Shown in pieces: positions 17,539 through 26,651 of a stretch of 64,000 bases of DNA. Origin of the DNA: Clostridiales bacterium UBA6114 (GTDB lineage: Bacteria; Bacillota; Clostridia; Oscillospirales; Butyricicoccaceae); NCBI GenBank assembly GCA_002423435.1, contig DIWE01000022.1, positions 1 through 64,000 on the forward strand, given 5' to 3'. How positions within the stretch are numbered: the stretch's first letter is position 1; each line of letters begins with the position of its first letter. Under the pieces are notes generated by a model. The model saw only the letters and a list, made by a program, of their open reading frames with translations. It was not told the DNA's origin and searched no databases. The position numbers and the translations under genes were made by a program.

Positions 17539-18339
17539 TTACGCCTTTTGACCGAGCAGCCATTCATGTACCCTCTCATTTGAGCATTTTTCGCGCACCC
17601 AGGGGTCTCCAGGCAAATGTCTTATGAGCCATAAATAATAAATCGGGTATCCCGGCGCCGCGACCTGAGGGTGGACGAGATTTCTGCCGACGGCGCAGAA
17701 GCTGCCGTCTTTGATCTTAAAAACCTCTTCCCCGACGAAAGAAGCGCCGAACCCGTCCGGATTCTCCATCCTGAAATAATAGACCTCCGGCTGGACGTGA
17801 TAATGGGGAACGAAGCCGGACCAGCACCCGGGGTACATCACCGTCTCCCCCAATACCAGATTGGAATACGGCGCGTTTGTATATTCAAAGGCTGTCCTGA
17901 CCTTTCTGACGGCCGAGTTATTCCATATGTTTTCGCAAGCCATATTTTCTCTGGTATTTTCCGGCGTATAGAATACCGGCGCAAACTCCGCATCGTTCTC
18001 CGTCGAGACCGAGACGATTTCGGATTCCTCAAGCGCCGTGACCTTTATCAATGTATTTCTGGCAGCGTGCAGGCACCATAAGCCGTCGCGAATAAAGCTG
18101 TCCCGCCGCGCCGTATACTTCGTCCCCGAAACGTCAAAAGTGACCTTGCCCCGGAGCAGCACGACGGCTGTCTCATCCCCGGCCGATTCGAATACCCGGT
18201 CGGTGCCGGGGAGCATTTTGAAGGATTTCATATCCATCATCATATCCTTATAAATGCCCTCCCTGTTTAAGATGTCCTTTTCGCCTTTTTCGTTAAACTG
18301 CGGATAGCCGAAGCTTTTCTCCCTGATATTCATTTCCAT
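17539..18339 (-). CDS. IolB-like 5-deoxy-glucuronate isomerase family protein
   Basis: A 266-aa bicupin of the KduI/IolB family. The metal site is visible as PHYHVQPEVYYFR, with His, His and Glu ligands, plus a later His in NLVHPQVAAPGYP. The length and the segment YPIYYLW fit IolB, which converts 5-deoxy-glucuronate to 5-dehydro-2-deoxygluconate in inositol breakdown. No other iol gene is nearby, and the context (UxuA, UxuB, TRAP) suggests it isomerises another uronate-like aldehyde to a keto form. The start may be ATG 18339 or ATG 18333; the second has better ribosome-site spacing. Confidence 0.85.
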   Translation of the reverse strand: MEMNIREKSFGYPQFNEKGEKDILNREGIYKDMMMDMKSFKMLPGTDRVFESAGDETAVVLLRGKVTFDVSGTKYTARRDSFIRDGLWCLHAARNTLIKVTALEESEIVSVSTENDAEFAPVFYTPENTRENMACENIWNNSAVRKVRTAFEYTNAPYSNLVLGETVMYPGCWSGFVPHYHVQPEVYYFRMENPDGFGASFVGEEVFKIKDGSFCAVGRNLVHPQVAAPGYPIYYLWLIRHLPGDPWVREKCSNERVHEWLLGQKA

Positions 18340-18378
18340 CCCCCGCTCTTTCCTTTAAGATCTTCCCGCCCGAGGCCT

Positions 18379-19413
18379 TTACAACTCGAGCACGCATTTC
18401 AATACATCTTTTCCGTTGTTGATTGCGTATTCAAACGCTTTCTGCGCGTCTTCAAACGGGAAGATGTCCGGGCGGACCGCCTTCAGATCGATCTTTCCGC
18501 GGGAAATCAGCTCAAGGGCGAGCGGAAACACATTCCGGTATCTGAAGATACATTTGAGGTCTATCTCCTTCATATTGATGTCGATAAACCTGTAGGGAGT
18601 CACCTCCGACACATTTCCGACACAGACGATCGTGCCCCCGCGCCTTACGATATCGGCTGCGATCAGTGTGGTTTCCGGCCTGCCGGCGGTCTCGAAGACA
18701 ATGTCCGCGTATCTTCCGCCCGTCAATTCCTCCACCTTTTCGGCCACATTCCCGGCGGCGGAATTGATTGCCGCCGTCGCGCCCAGCTCCAGCGCCTTAT
18801 TGAGCCTGTTTTCAAAAACATCCGCGACGATGATGTTTGTGGCCCCCTTGGCCTTGCAGGCGAGCAAGGTCATGATGCCGATACATCCGACCCCTAAAAT
18901 GACGACCGTATCCCCGCAGGAGACCCCGCCGCGATTTGCGGCGTGCAGCCCGACGGCGAGCGGCTCCACCATCGCCCCTTCAATCGTCGTCAGATTCTCC
19001 GGCAGCTTAAAACAATTTTTGGCCGGGAAAACGACATAATCCTTCATGCAGCCTTCATTGGGGTATGCAGACATGAATTTCATATCGGCGCAAAGATTGT
19101 AACGGCCCGATTTGCAGAATTCACACTCTCCGCACCCTACCCCGGGTTCCACGCAGACCAGATCCCCCGGTTTCAAATCCTTAACATGCTCCCCCGCGCC
19201 GACAATTTCTCCGGCAAACTCATGCCCTAAAACAAAAGGAAACGAAATGATCCTTTTCCCCGTTCCCCCCGCTATGTAGTTATGGACATCGGAGCCGCAG
19301 ATTCCGCAGTGCCTGACCTTGATCAGTACCTCTCCGGCGCCGGGCGCCGGGATCTCCGCCTCTCCCATTTCAATTTTTGATTTCGCGACAAAATAGGCAA
19401 CTCTGTTTTTCAT
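18379..19413 (-). CDS. Zinc-dependent sugar/polyol alcohol dehydrogenase
   Basis: A 344-aa medium-chain dehydrogenase. It has the catalytic zinc motif CGICGSDVHNYIAG with GHEFAGEIVGAGEHV, the structural zinc cysteines CGECEFCKSGRYNLC, and a Rossmann motif with VILGVGCIG. Relatives act on sorbitol, L-gulonate/idonate or galactitol. It is the first gene of unit 1. The ATG at 19413 is chosen because GGAGG lies 6 nt upstream. That ribosome site is the right arm of the hairpin repeat at 19414-19557, so translation may be gated by its folding; an in-frame frame extends into the repeat. Confidence 0.9.
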   Translation of the reverse strand: MKNRVAYFVAKSKIEMGEAEIPAPGAGEVLIKVRHCGICGSDVHNYIAGGTGKRIISFPFVLGHEFAGEIVGAGEHVKDLKPGDLVCVEPGVGCGECEFCKSGRYNLCADMKFMSAYPNEGCMKDYVVFPAKNCFKLPENLTTIEGAMVEPLAVGLHAANRGGVSCGDTVVILGVGCIGIMTLLACKAKGATNIIVADVFENRLNKALELGATAAINSAAGNVAEKVEELTGGRYADIVFETAGRPETTLIAADIVRRGGTIVCVGNVSEVTPYRFIDINMKEIDLKCIFRYRNVFPLALELISRGKIDLKAVRPDIFPFEDAQKAFEYAINNGKDVLKCVLEL

Positions 19414-19557
19414 AAAAACCTCCATTCGCTCCGCGCGCCAATCAATCATCAAAAAACCCTCAGGCGAATGGAGGTTTTTTTGGCATGTGCCGCGGTTGCC
19501 GCTTTTCGGCGAGCGGCACGCCTTTTATCTATGGTTCGTGTGATTTTCACACGAACC
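19414..19557 (-). repeat. Three-hairpin repeat, copy A1 (ribosome site in its last stem)
   Basis: Given on the plus strand. Stem I pairs 19414-19428 with 19465-19479 (15 bp, containing CCTCCATTCG/CGAATGGAGG). Stem II is 19487-19519 (GTGCCGC/GCGGCAC with a GGTT/GA internal loop). Stem III is 19533-19557 (GGTTCGTGTGA/TCACACGAACC). On the coding (minus) strand, stem I comes last and its GGAGG is the ribosome site of the dehydrogenase at 19413. Other copies are at 19556, 23314, 26371 and 26511. Confidence 0.85.
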
Positions 19558-19646
19558 CTCCATTCGCTCCGCGGACATATCAATTATCAAAACCCCACAG
19601 GCGAATGGAGGGTTTTTGGCATGTGCCGCGGTTGCCGCTTTTCGGC
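19556..19646 (-). repeat. Three-hairpin repeat, copy A2 (truncated)
   Basis: A tandem partial copy abutting A1. Its stem I is CCCTCCATTCG/CGAATGGAGGG, changed together on both arms relative to A1, and is followed by the left half of stem II. The rest is replaced by unrelated sequence from about 19647; 19647-19820 shows nothing I can assign. Confidence 0.8.
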
Positions 19647-19823
19647 GAATTTGTTTTTTGCGCAGCAAAAAGACGCGTACAAAAGGCGGCGGCCGGTGTG
19701 ACGAGCGCCGCAGGACTTGACGGAAAACTGCTGCGGCGGGAGCACATTTTGCGCATGCTTCAGCCGCGCCGGAATACAGCAAGAGAACCTTTTACCGATG
19801 TACGCGTACTAGCTATTATCATG

Positions 19824-19861
19824 TATACTAGTATATTACTATAACACAATCTGAATGTCAA
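19824..19861 (-). promoter_or_regulatory. Unit-1 operon promoter with overlapping palindromic operator
   Basis: On the minus strand, TTGACA (19856-19861), a 17-bp spacer and TAATAT (19833-19838). The 12-bp palindrome TATACTAGTATA (19824-19835) overlaps the -10 box and start point, a classical repressor position. The likely binder is the GntR protein encoded at the operon end (8293-8967). The leader to 19413 is about 410 nt and carries both hairpin repeats A2 and A1. Confidence 0.7.
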
Positions 19862-19899
19862 GAGCCGGACCGGTTGGGAAAATAATTATTTTACTGCCC

Positions 19900-19957
19900 A
19901 ATAAAAAGGGGGGCACGCCGCAAACGTTTTTTAAAAAACGATCTGCGGCGTGCCCCC
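19900..19957 (-). terminator. Terminator of unit 2
   Basis: GGGGGCACGCCGCA pairs with TGCGGCGTGCCCCC, with an inner T6/A6 stem. Read on the minus strand it is followed by CTTTTTATT. It ends the operon whose last gene is the dehydratase at 20038, just before the unit-1 promoter. Confidence 0.8.
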
Positions 19958-20037
19958 TGCACGGATTGATGGCGGCGAGAAACACGCAATTCAAATCAGC
20001 GAAGCGGGGACTGCTCCAAAGACTTTTAGGGCAGGCA

Positions 20038-21225
20038 CTACTTAACTGTGGTGATAACGGCGGTTTTAAGAGCCTCTTCGGACAGCTCCTGGCCGATGCC
20101 GGGCAGGTCGGGTACGGAAAAATAGCCGTCCTTTGGCTGATAGTCGTACTTGCAGGAACGGATATTCTCGTCCAACAGGGCCGCCGCGTGATGCTCGTGT
20201 ATGATAAAGTTGGGAATCACAGCCTCCAGCTGGAGGGCGGCCGCCGTCGCGATAGGCCCTCCGCAGATGTGCAGCTGCACGGCAATGTCGTACGAATGGG
20301 CCATGTCGCAGATTTTTTTGCCTTCGGTCAGTCCGCCGGTATTTCCGAGATCGGGCTGAATGACCTGCAGAGTGTGGTTTTCCAGGAAAGAGTGGTAGCC
20401 CCAGCGGGTATAGATCCGCTCGCCGCTGGCGACGGGAATTTTGACGTTTTGGGTGACGTAGCGCATGTTGCCCTCGTTTAACGGGCATGTGGGCTCCTCG
20501 TAATAAAAGCAGTTGTACTCCTCCACTTCACGCGCAAACTGCACGGCGGTGTTGGCGTCGGTCATGGCGTGGAGTTCCAGAATGATGTCCATATCCGGGC
20601 CGCAGGCCTCCCGAATGGCGCGGACGCGTTCCCTTCCCAGTCGGACCTGGGCGGCGTCCATCAGGCCCGTAAGCTTTTTGCCCTTCCAGATCCCCCTGTC
20701 GTCAAAGCCGACAGGGTCGACCTTCACGGCGTTGTACCCTTCGGCCCGGGCTTTGAGCGCGGCCTGGGCGTATTCCTCGGGATGAATTAGGCAACGGCTC
20801 TCCTTGCCCCAGTCAAACTGAATCTGGCTGGCGTAAGTGCGCAGCCTTTCATTGGTCTTGCCGCCCATGAGCTGGTGGCAGGGCGCGCCGAAAACCTTGC
20901 CCTTGATATCCCAGAGGGCGATGTCGATGCCGCTTATGCCGGCGAAAACCACGGCGCCGCCGCCCATCCCCCAGAAGGTGGTGCGAAACAGCTTTTCCCA
21001 AATAGCCTCGCTCTTCATGGGATCTATGCCGATGAGCAACGAGGAAAAGTCCTTGGCCATTCCGTAGGCGGCATCCTTGGCCTTGCCGTAGCACAGACCC
21101 ACTTCGCCGTAGCCGCTGATGCCCTCGTCGGTATTGATGCGCACAATGGTGGGGTTCCAGGGCGAGCTCACCGTTGCGGCTTTGCCCAGAGTAACCAGAA
21201 TAATGTCAACGCTTGTAATTTTCAT
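20038..21225 (-). CDS. Enolase-superfamily sugar-acid dehydratase
   Basis: A 395-aa mandelate-racemase/muconate-lactonizing-type enzyme. The Mg ligands are visible as Glu in ILELHAMTD, Glu in YYEEP and Glu in ASGERI, with a candidate catalytic His in VQLHICGG; this is the layout of the galactonate, gluconate and mannonate dehydratase groups. It would dehydrate an aldonic acid to its 2-keto-3-deoxy product. It is the last gene of unit 2, behind an Ldh-family oxidoreductase. About 30% GC-neutral changes separate it from the other dehydratase at 50438 by eye, so the two are distant paralogues. Exact substrate unknown. Confidence 0.88.
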   Translation of the reverse strand: MKITSVDIILVTLGKAATVSSPWNPTIVRINTDEGISGYGEVGLCYGKAKDAAYGMAKDFSSLLIGIDPMKSEAIWEKLFRTTFWGMGGGAVVFAGISGIDIALWDIKGKVFGAPCHQLMGGKTNERLRTYASQIQFDWGKESRCLIHPEEYAQAALKARAEGYNAVKVDPVGFDDRGIWKGKKLTGLMDAAQVRLGRERVRAIREACGPDMDIILELHAMTDANTAVQFAREVEEYNCFYYEEPTCPLNEGNMRYVTQNVKIPVASGERIYTRWGYHSFLENHTLQVIQPDLGNTGGLTEGKKICDMAHSYDIAVQLHICGGPIATAAALQLEAVIPNFIIHEHHAAALLDENIRSCKYDYQPKDGYFSVPDLPGIGQELSEEALKTAVITTVK

Positions 21226-21248
21226 AAATTTATCTCCTCAAGTCAAAA

Positions 21249-22313
21249 TCAAATTTCCGCCTGCTTTAAAAGCGCGCCGGTATCCAGCCCGACCAGTTTT
21301 CCCGCCGCGATCAGATTCTCCTCGCTTATTTGAGAGAGGGTAAGGCCCTTCGACCGGGCTTTTTGCAGCCTGCGGCCCTCGGCATAGCCGGGGTAGATCA
21401 CCCGGTCAAACCCGGCGGCCGGGGGACTTTCCAGAATATCGTTGCCCCAGGTCTCGGCTCTTTTTACGTATTGCGCGTAATCCATGAATTTCGCGACGTC
21501 GATAATTTGAATAAAGCAGCCGTAATTTGCCGGCTTTGTCTTGTCGCGGCAGAGGCTGATGACGTCGTCACGATAGGCCGCGCCGGAGAGCACTCCCGCA
21601 AGGATGTTGATCATACCCGCCACCCCGGAGCCCTTGGCACCGCCGAAGGGCAGCAGGGATCCGTGCTTTAATATCTCGCCGGGGTCGGTAGAAGGCTTGC
21701 CGTTTCGGTCGAGGCCCAGTCCCTCCGGAACCGACTGTCCCAGACTCATGGCGTTTTCCAGCTTATTGCCGGCGCAGACCGAGGAGGCCATATCCAGGCA
21801 ATACGCCGGGAGACTGCCCATCGGCGCGGCAAAGGTCAGGGGATTGGTGCCGTACAGCTTCCGGCTCCCGCCGAAGGGCGCCATCGAGCTTGGCGAGTTT
21901 GCCATCATGGTCAGGATCATGCCGTTTTCCGCCGGCCGGTCCCCGTAATACAGCCCGGCGGCGTAATGCTGCAGATTTGTCACGGTGACGGCGGCTACCC
22001 CGAAACGGGCCGCCTTTTCCATTGCCAGATCGATCGCTTTGCCGATAACCGCGACCCCAAGGCCCTGGTCCCCGTCCAAAACGGCGGCGGATTCCGTCTC
22101 CCGCAGGACCGTCACATTGGGTTCGGTATTAATCACACCCTTTAAAAACTGCTCGGTATATTTCAGGGTGAGATTGACGCCGTGCGACAATACGCCCTTG
22201 CCCTCGGTTACCGTGAACAGATCGGCTTGCTGCCGGGCCCGTTCCGGCCTTACACCCGCGCGGACAAATACCTCCGCTACAATTTCCCTGCAGGCTTCAA
22301 AATCAACGGTCAT
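21249..22313 (-). CDS. Ldh-family (malate/L-lactate/ureidoglycolate) oxidoreductase
   Basis: A 354-aa NAD(P)-dependent 2-hydroxyacid oxidoreductase of the YlbC/YiaK/AllD family, which has its own fold separate from classical LDH. Typical segments are LSHGVNLTLKYTEQFLKG, FGVAAVTVTNLQHY, GTNPLTFAAPMG and LPFGGAKGSGVAGMINILAG. It would interconvert a 2-keto acid and a 2-hydroxy acid. The ATG at 22313 (GGAG 9 nt upstream) is preferred over an upstream TTG at 22328. The start overlaps the stop of the preceding 2-hydroxyacid dehydrogenase gene by 11 bp, so the two are probably translationally coupled. Confidence 0.88.
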   Translation of the reverse strand: MTVDFEACREIVAEVFVRAGVRPERARQQADLFTVTEGKGVLSHGVNLTLKYTEQFLKGVINTEPNVTVLRETESAAVLDGDQGLGVAVIGKAIDLAMEKAARFGVAAVTVTNLQHYAAGLYYGDRPAENGMILTMMANSPSSMAPFGGSRKLYGTNPLTFAAPMGSLPAYCLDMASSVCAGNKLENAMSLGQSVPEGLGLDRNGKPSTDPGEILKHGSLLPFGGAKGSGVAGMINILAGVLSGAAYRDDVISLCRDKTKPANYGCFIQIIDVAKFMDYAQYVKRAETWGNDILESPPAAGFDRVIYPGYAEGRRLQKARSKGLTLSQISEENLIAAGKLVGLDTGALLKQAEI

Positions 22314-23313
22314 GGCATTTTTCTCCAATCCTGGGATGAATGGGGTTATTCACCTTAAAACGCGGCTCCCGGCCCGCGGCCACGGCAAGCACGCTCTCCA
22401 CCACGCTGGTTACCGCGTTATACAGGCTTTCGACGGTAAAAGAAGCGTTGTGGGGCGTCAGGCATACCCATTCCATGTCAAACAGCGGGTACGATGCCTC
22501 GGAAACAGGCTCGGCCGAGAAAACGTCCAGCCCCGCGCCCCGGATCACGCCGGTTTTTAACGCTTCGATGAGCTCTTCCTCCCGAATCACGTCGCCCCGG
22601 GATGTGTTTATGAGGAAGGCGCCGGGTTTCATCATCTTAAATTGCTCCATGCCGATGGAACGGCGGGTCTCCGGCGTGGAGGGCAAATGCAGCGTGACAA
22701 AATCAGCCGCGCGAAAGATTTCTTCGGCGGATCCGGCGCGGGTGATGTAGTCGGGCAGCTGGGGTAAGTATGCGTCATAGCCGTAAACCTTCATATCAAA
22801 GCCCCCGCTTGCGATCCGGGCGACATGGCGGCCGATATTGCCGCAGCCCAGAACCCCCAGGGTGCGGCCAGTGAGCTCAAAGCCGCGGGCGAGGACATCG
22901 GATGTGAACATCCTGTAGCCGGCCCGCTCGGCGCGGAAGCGCTCATTGACCTTTTGCGCATTGCGGGCGCATTCAAGCATCAGCATAATGGCCGCTTCCG
23001 CCACGGTGCGGCTGTTGATAGCGGGCGTGTTTGTAACATAAATGCCCCGGGAGGCGGCATAGGCCGTGTCCACGGTCTCATAGCCGACGCCCCGGCGGGC
23101 AATCAGCTTTAACTTGAACGCCGCGTCGATGATCGTTTTATTGAAGCCGTGTTCCGGCTGTTCAAAAGCGATCAGGCCGTCGCACTCCGCGATGTCGGCG
23201 CAGATTCCGGCCTCGGTGGGAGCATGGCCCCGGACGATTTCCACGCCGTTTTCGGTCAGCTTGTCCAAAGCGAACCGGGGCATATCGTGATAAACCAAGA
23301 GTTTAAAAGCCAT
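22303..23313 (-). CDS. D-2-hydroxyacid dehydrogenase (phosphoglycerate/hydroxypyruvate reductase type)
   Basis: A 336-aa protein of the D-isomer-specific 2-hydroxyacid dehydrogenase family. It shows the NAD motif LGCGNIGRHVARI, catalytic Arg in INTSRGDVI, a Glu in the following helix and catalytic His in LTPHNASFT. It may reduce glyoxylate, hydroxypyruvate or a sugar-derived keto acid. The ATG at 23313 has GGAGG 6 nt upstream. As at 19413, that ribosome site is the arm of a hairpin repeat (copy B). The open frame continues through the repeat to 23418, with an in-frame ATG at 23385. Confidence 0.9.
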   Translation of the reverse strand: MAFKLLVYHDMPRFALDKLTENGVEIVRGHAPTEAGICADIAECDGLIAFEQPEHGFNKTIIDAAFKLKLIARRGVGYETVDTAYAASRGIYVTNTPAINSRTVAEAAIMLMLECARNAQKVNERFRAERAGYRMFTSDVLARGFELTGRTLGVLGCGNIGRHVARIASGGFDMKVYGYDAYLPQLPDYITRAGSAEEIFRAADFVTLHLPSTPETRRSIGMEQFKMMKPGAFLINTSRGDVIREEELIEALKTGVIRGAGLDVFSAEPVSEASYPLFDMEWVCLTPHNASFTVESLYNAVTSVVESVLAVAAGREPRFKVNNPIHPRIGEKCHDR

Positions 23314-23457
23314 CAAAACCTCCATTCGCTCCGCGCACAAATCGATTGCCAAAAACCTCACAGGCGAATGGAGGTTTTTTGGCATGTGCCGCGGTTGCCG
23401 CTTTAAGACGAGCGGCACGCCTTTTATCTATGGTTCGTGTGATTTTTCACACGAACC
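23314..23457 (-). repeat. Three-hairpin repeat, copy B
   Basis: Stem I pairs 23315-23328 with 23365-23378. Stem II (23386-23418) keeps the GTGCCGC/GCGGCAC outer stem and GGTT/GA loop but has a changed inner part. Stem III is 23432-23457 (GGTTCGTGTGA/TCACACGAACC). It fills the gap between the ABC ATPase stop (23500) and the 2-hydroxyacid dehydrogenase start, and gives the latter its ribosome site. Confidence 0.85.
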
Positions 23458-23499
23458 TTCTTCCCGGGTTTTTGATTTTCTTCTGCCCGGCGCCCCTGA

Positions 23500-24516
<1,017 letters not shown>

Positions 24517-24531
24517 TTTCTTTCCTCCCGC

Positions 24532-25485
24532 TCAATGAAAGCATTCCACAAAGTGGTCGGCGTTGACGGCCGTCATCTGGGGCGAATCTGTCTTACAGTG
24601 CTTGCCGCAGTTTAAACACCGGGGGTGGAAGCTGCAGCCGGACGGCAGATTCTGGGCGTCGGCCACCCTGCCGGGAATGGCCTGGAGCCGTTCCCGCTCC
24701 CCGGAGAGCTTGGGGATAGCGCCCAGCAGACCCATGGTATACGGATGAACGGGGTTTGCAAACACCTCTTTGACGGTGCCATACTCGATGACCCGGCCGG
24801 CATACATGACGGCCACCTTATAGCAAAGCTCGGAGACGATGCCGAGGTTGTGGGTAATCATCAGGAGCGAAGAGTCGTACTTTTCCTGCAGGTCCTTCAT
24901 CAGTTCCAGAATCTGCGCCTGTATGGTGACGTCCAGCGCCGTGGTGGGCTCGTCGGCAATCAGCAGCTCGGGGTTGCAGGCAAGACCCGCGGCGATGCCC
25001 ACGCGCTGGCGCATGCCGCCGGAAAATTGGTTTGGGTAGTCCCTGACGCGGCTTTTCATAATGCCGACCATTTCCAGAAGCTCTGAAGCACGGTTCATCG
25101 CCTCTTTGGCGTTTAAGTTTTTGTGCTTTCGAAGCACCATCGCGATTTGTTCGCCCACGGTAAAAACAGGGTTCAGCGCAGTCAGGGGATTCTGAAAGAT
25201 CATCGAGATCCTGTTGCCGCGGATGTCTTCCAGCTCCTTTTCCTTCATAGAGAAGATAGACTTGCCATTGTACAGTATATCGCCGCCGGTAAATTTACCG
25301 GCCGGCCGGGGCAGCAAATTCAAAATCGACAGGGCTATGGTGGTTTTGCCCGCTCCCGCCTCCCCCACCAGACCCAGGGACTCGCCCTTATTGATACTGA
25401 GGTTTACACCGTTTAGCGCATAAGTAACGGCCCTTTCGGTTTTGTACTCCGCCCTTAAATTGACGACTTTCAGCAGCTCTTTCAT
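24532..25485 (-). CDS. Dpp/Opp-type ABC transporter ATP-binding protein (OppD-like)
   Basis: A 317-aa ATPase with Walker A GEAGAGKTT, signature FSGGMRQRVGIAAGLA, Walker B LLIADEPTTALD and the family C-terminal Cys motif CSFHPRCLNCGKHC. It drives import together with the OppF-like partner. The ATG at 25485 has GGAGG 5 nt upstream; four extra codons upstream are possible but less likely. The order SBP, DppB, DppC, DppD, DppF is the usual one for the family. Confidence 0.93.
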   Translation of the reverse strand: MKELLKVVNLRAEYKTERAVTYALNGVNLSINKGESLGLVGEAGAGKTTIALSILNLLPRPAGKFTGGDILYNGKSIFSMKEKELEDIRGNRISMIFQNPLTALNPVFTVGEQIAMVLRKHKNLNAKEAMNRASELLEMVGIMKSRVRDYPNQFSGGMRQRVGIAAGLACNPELLIADEPTTALDVTIQAQILELMKDLQEKYDSSLLMITHNLGIVSELCYKVAVMYAGRVIEYGTVKEVFANPVHPYTMGLLGAIPKLSGERERLQAIPGRVADAQNLPSGCSFHPRCLNCGKHCKTDSPQMTAVNADHFVECFH

Positions 25486-25518
25486 ATTGACCTCCATTAC
25501 ACAAACTTCCCGTTTCGA

Positions 25519-26370
25519 TCAAATCTTCTTCGGGTCAAGCACATCCCTAAGACCGTCGCCCAGGAAATTAAAGGCCAAAACGGTGATCATAAGCGCGACG
25601 CCGGGAACCAGTACCATCCAGGGATAGGTGGCGAGATACTGGCGTCCGTCGGCGATCATATTGCCCCAGGAGGGTGTGGGAGCGGGGATGCCCAGATTCA
25701 GAAAGCTCAAAGCGGCTTCGACCAGGATTGCATTGCCGAACCGGCTGCTCGCCAGGATGATGAGGGATGTCGTCACGTTCGGGAAAATCTGCCTGAACAT
25801 GATATGAAAGTCGGAGGCGCCCAGAACCCGGGATGCCGAGACGAACTCCTGCTTCTTTACCACCATGACGTTGTTTCGCGTAACCTTGCAGTACCGAACC
25901 CAGCCGGAGATTGTCAGGACGGCGATCAGGTTAAATACGCTGGGGCCCAGAACGGACATGACCGCAATGGCCAGTATGATGTTGGGAATTGCGAGGAACA
26001 CGTCGCACATACGCATAATGACGGTATCTACGATACCGCCGGAATAACCGGCCATAATGCCAAGCACCGTGCCGAAGAGAACCTGCAGGAACACCGCGGC
26101 CGTGGCAATCATCAGAGAGTAGCTGCCGCCGTTTAAGAGACGGGTGAACACGTCGCGGCCCAGCTGATCCGTGCCGAAAACGTGTCCCAGAAAGCCCTTG
26201 CCAAACCACTCCGGCCCGGCAAAACGGTCGGGCAGTGAGGTTTTGACAGGATCAAAGGCTACAAACAGCGGGGATACAAAGGTGATGAGCAGCACCAGTA
26301 AAACCAGCGACAAGCCCACCATAAAGAACCTGTTGTGCAGTATACGGCGTAAAATAATTTTGGATTTCAT
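25519..26370 (-). CDS. Dpp/Opp-type ABC transporter permease (DppC-like)
   Basis: A 283-aa permease with about six transmembrane segments. The DppC N-terminal domain comes first, and the inner-membrane loop has the EAA motif EAALSFLNLGIPAPTPSWG. It pairs with the DppB-like permease to form the channel. The ATG at 26370 has GGAGG 6 nt upstream; that site is the right arm of hairpin repeat C1, so this gene too may be gated by that structure. A longer frame to 26418 runs through the repeat and is rejected. Confidence 0.92.
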   Translation of the reverse strand: MKSKIILRRILHNRFFMVGLSLVLLVLLITFVSPLFVAFDPVKTSLPDRFAGPEWFGKGFLGHVFGTDQLGRDVFTRLLNGGSYSLMIATAAVFLQVLFGTVLGIMAGYSGGIVDTVIMRMCDVFLAIPNIILAIAVMSVLGPSVFNLIAVLTISGWVRYCKVTRNNVMVVKKQEFVSASRVLGASDFHIMFRQIFPNVTTSLIILASSRFGNAILVEAALSFLNLGIPAPTPSWGNMIADGRQYLATYPWMVLVPGVALMITVLAFNFLGDGLRDVLDPKKI

Positions 26371-26513
26371 ATAACCTCCATTCGCTCCGCGGGACAAATC
26401 AAACCTAAAAAACCTCACAAGCGAATGGAGGTTATTGGCATGTGCCGCGGTTGCCGCTTTTCGGCGAGCGGCACGCCTCTAATCTATGGTTCGTGTGATT
26501 TTTCACACGAACC
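26371..26513 (-). repeat. Three-hairpin repeat, copy C1
   Basis: Stem I pairs 26371-26384 with 26422-26435. Its outer end is ATAACC/GGTTAT where copies A1 and B have AAAACC/GGTTTT, a paired change. Stem II is 26442-26474 with the GGTT/GA loop. Stem III is 26488-26513. It lies between dppB and dppC and carries the dppC ribosome site. Confidence 0.85.
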
Positions 26514-26647
26514 TCCATTCGCTCCGCACACAAATAAACCATTAAACCTCACAGGCGAATGGAGGTTATTGGCATGTGCCGCGGTTGCCGCTTATCTATG
26601 AGCGGCACGCCTCTAATCTATGGTTCGTGTGAAAAATCACACGAACC
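26511..26647 (-). repeat. Three-hairpin repeat, copy C2
   Basis: A second unit in tandem with C1, overlapping it by the shared ACC. Stem I is 26511-26521 with 26556-26566. Stem II is 26576-26608, with the outer stem and GGTT/GA kept but no inner stem. Stem III is 26622-26647, with an AAAA loop where the others have T. It ends 4 bp before the dppB stop codon. Confidence 0.85.
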
Positions 26648-26651
26648 TCAC

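Noticed and set aside
19855..20481. A 208-codon plus-strand open frame.
   Set aside because: It begins in the unit-1 promoter region, runs through the unit-2 terminator hairpin and is antisense to the dehydratase.
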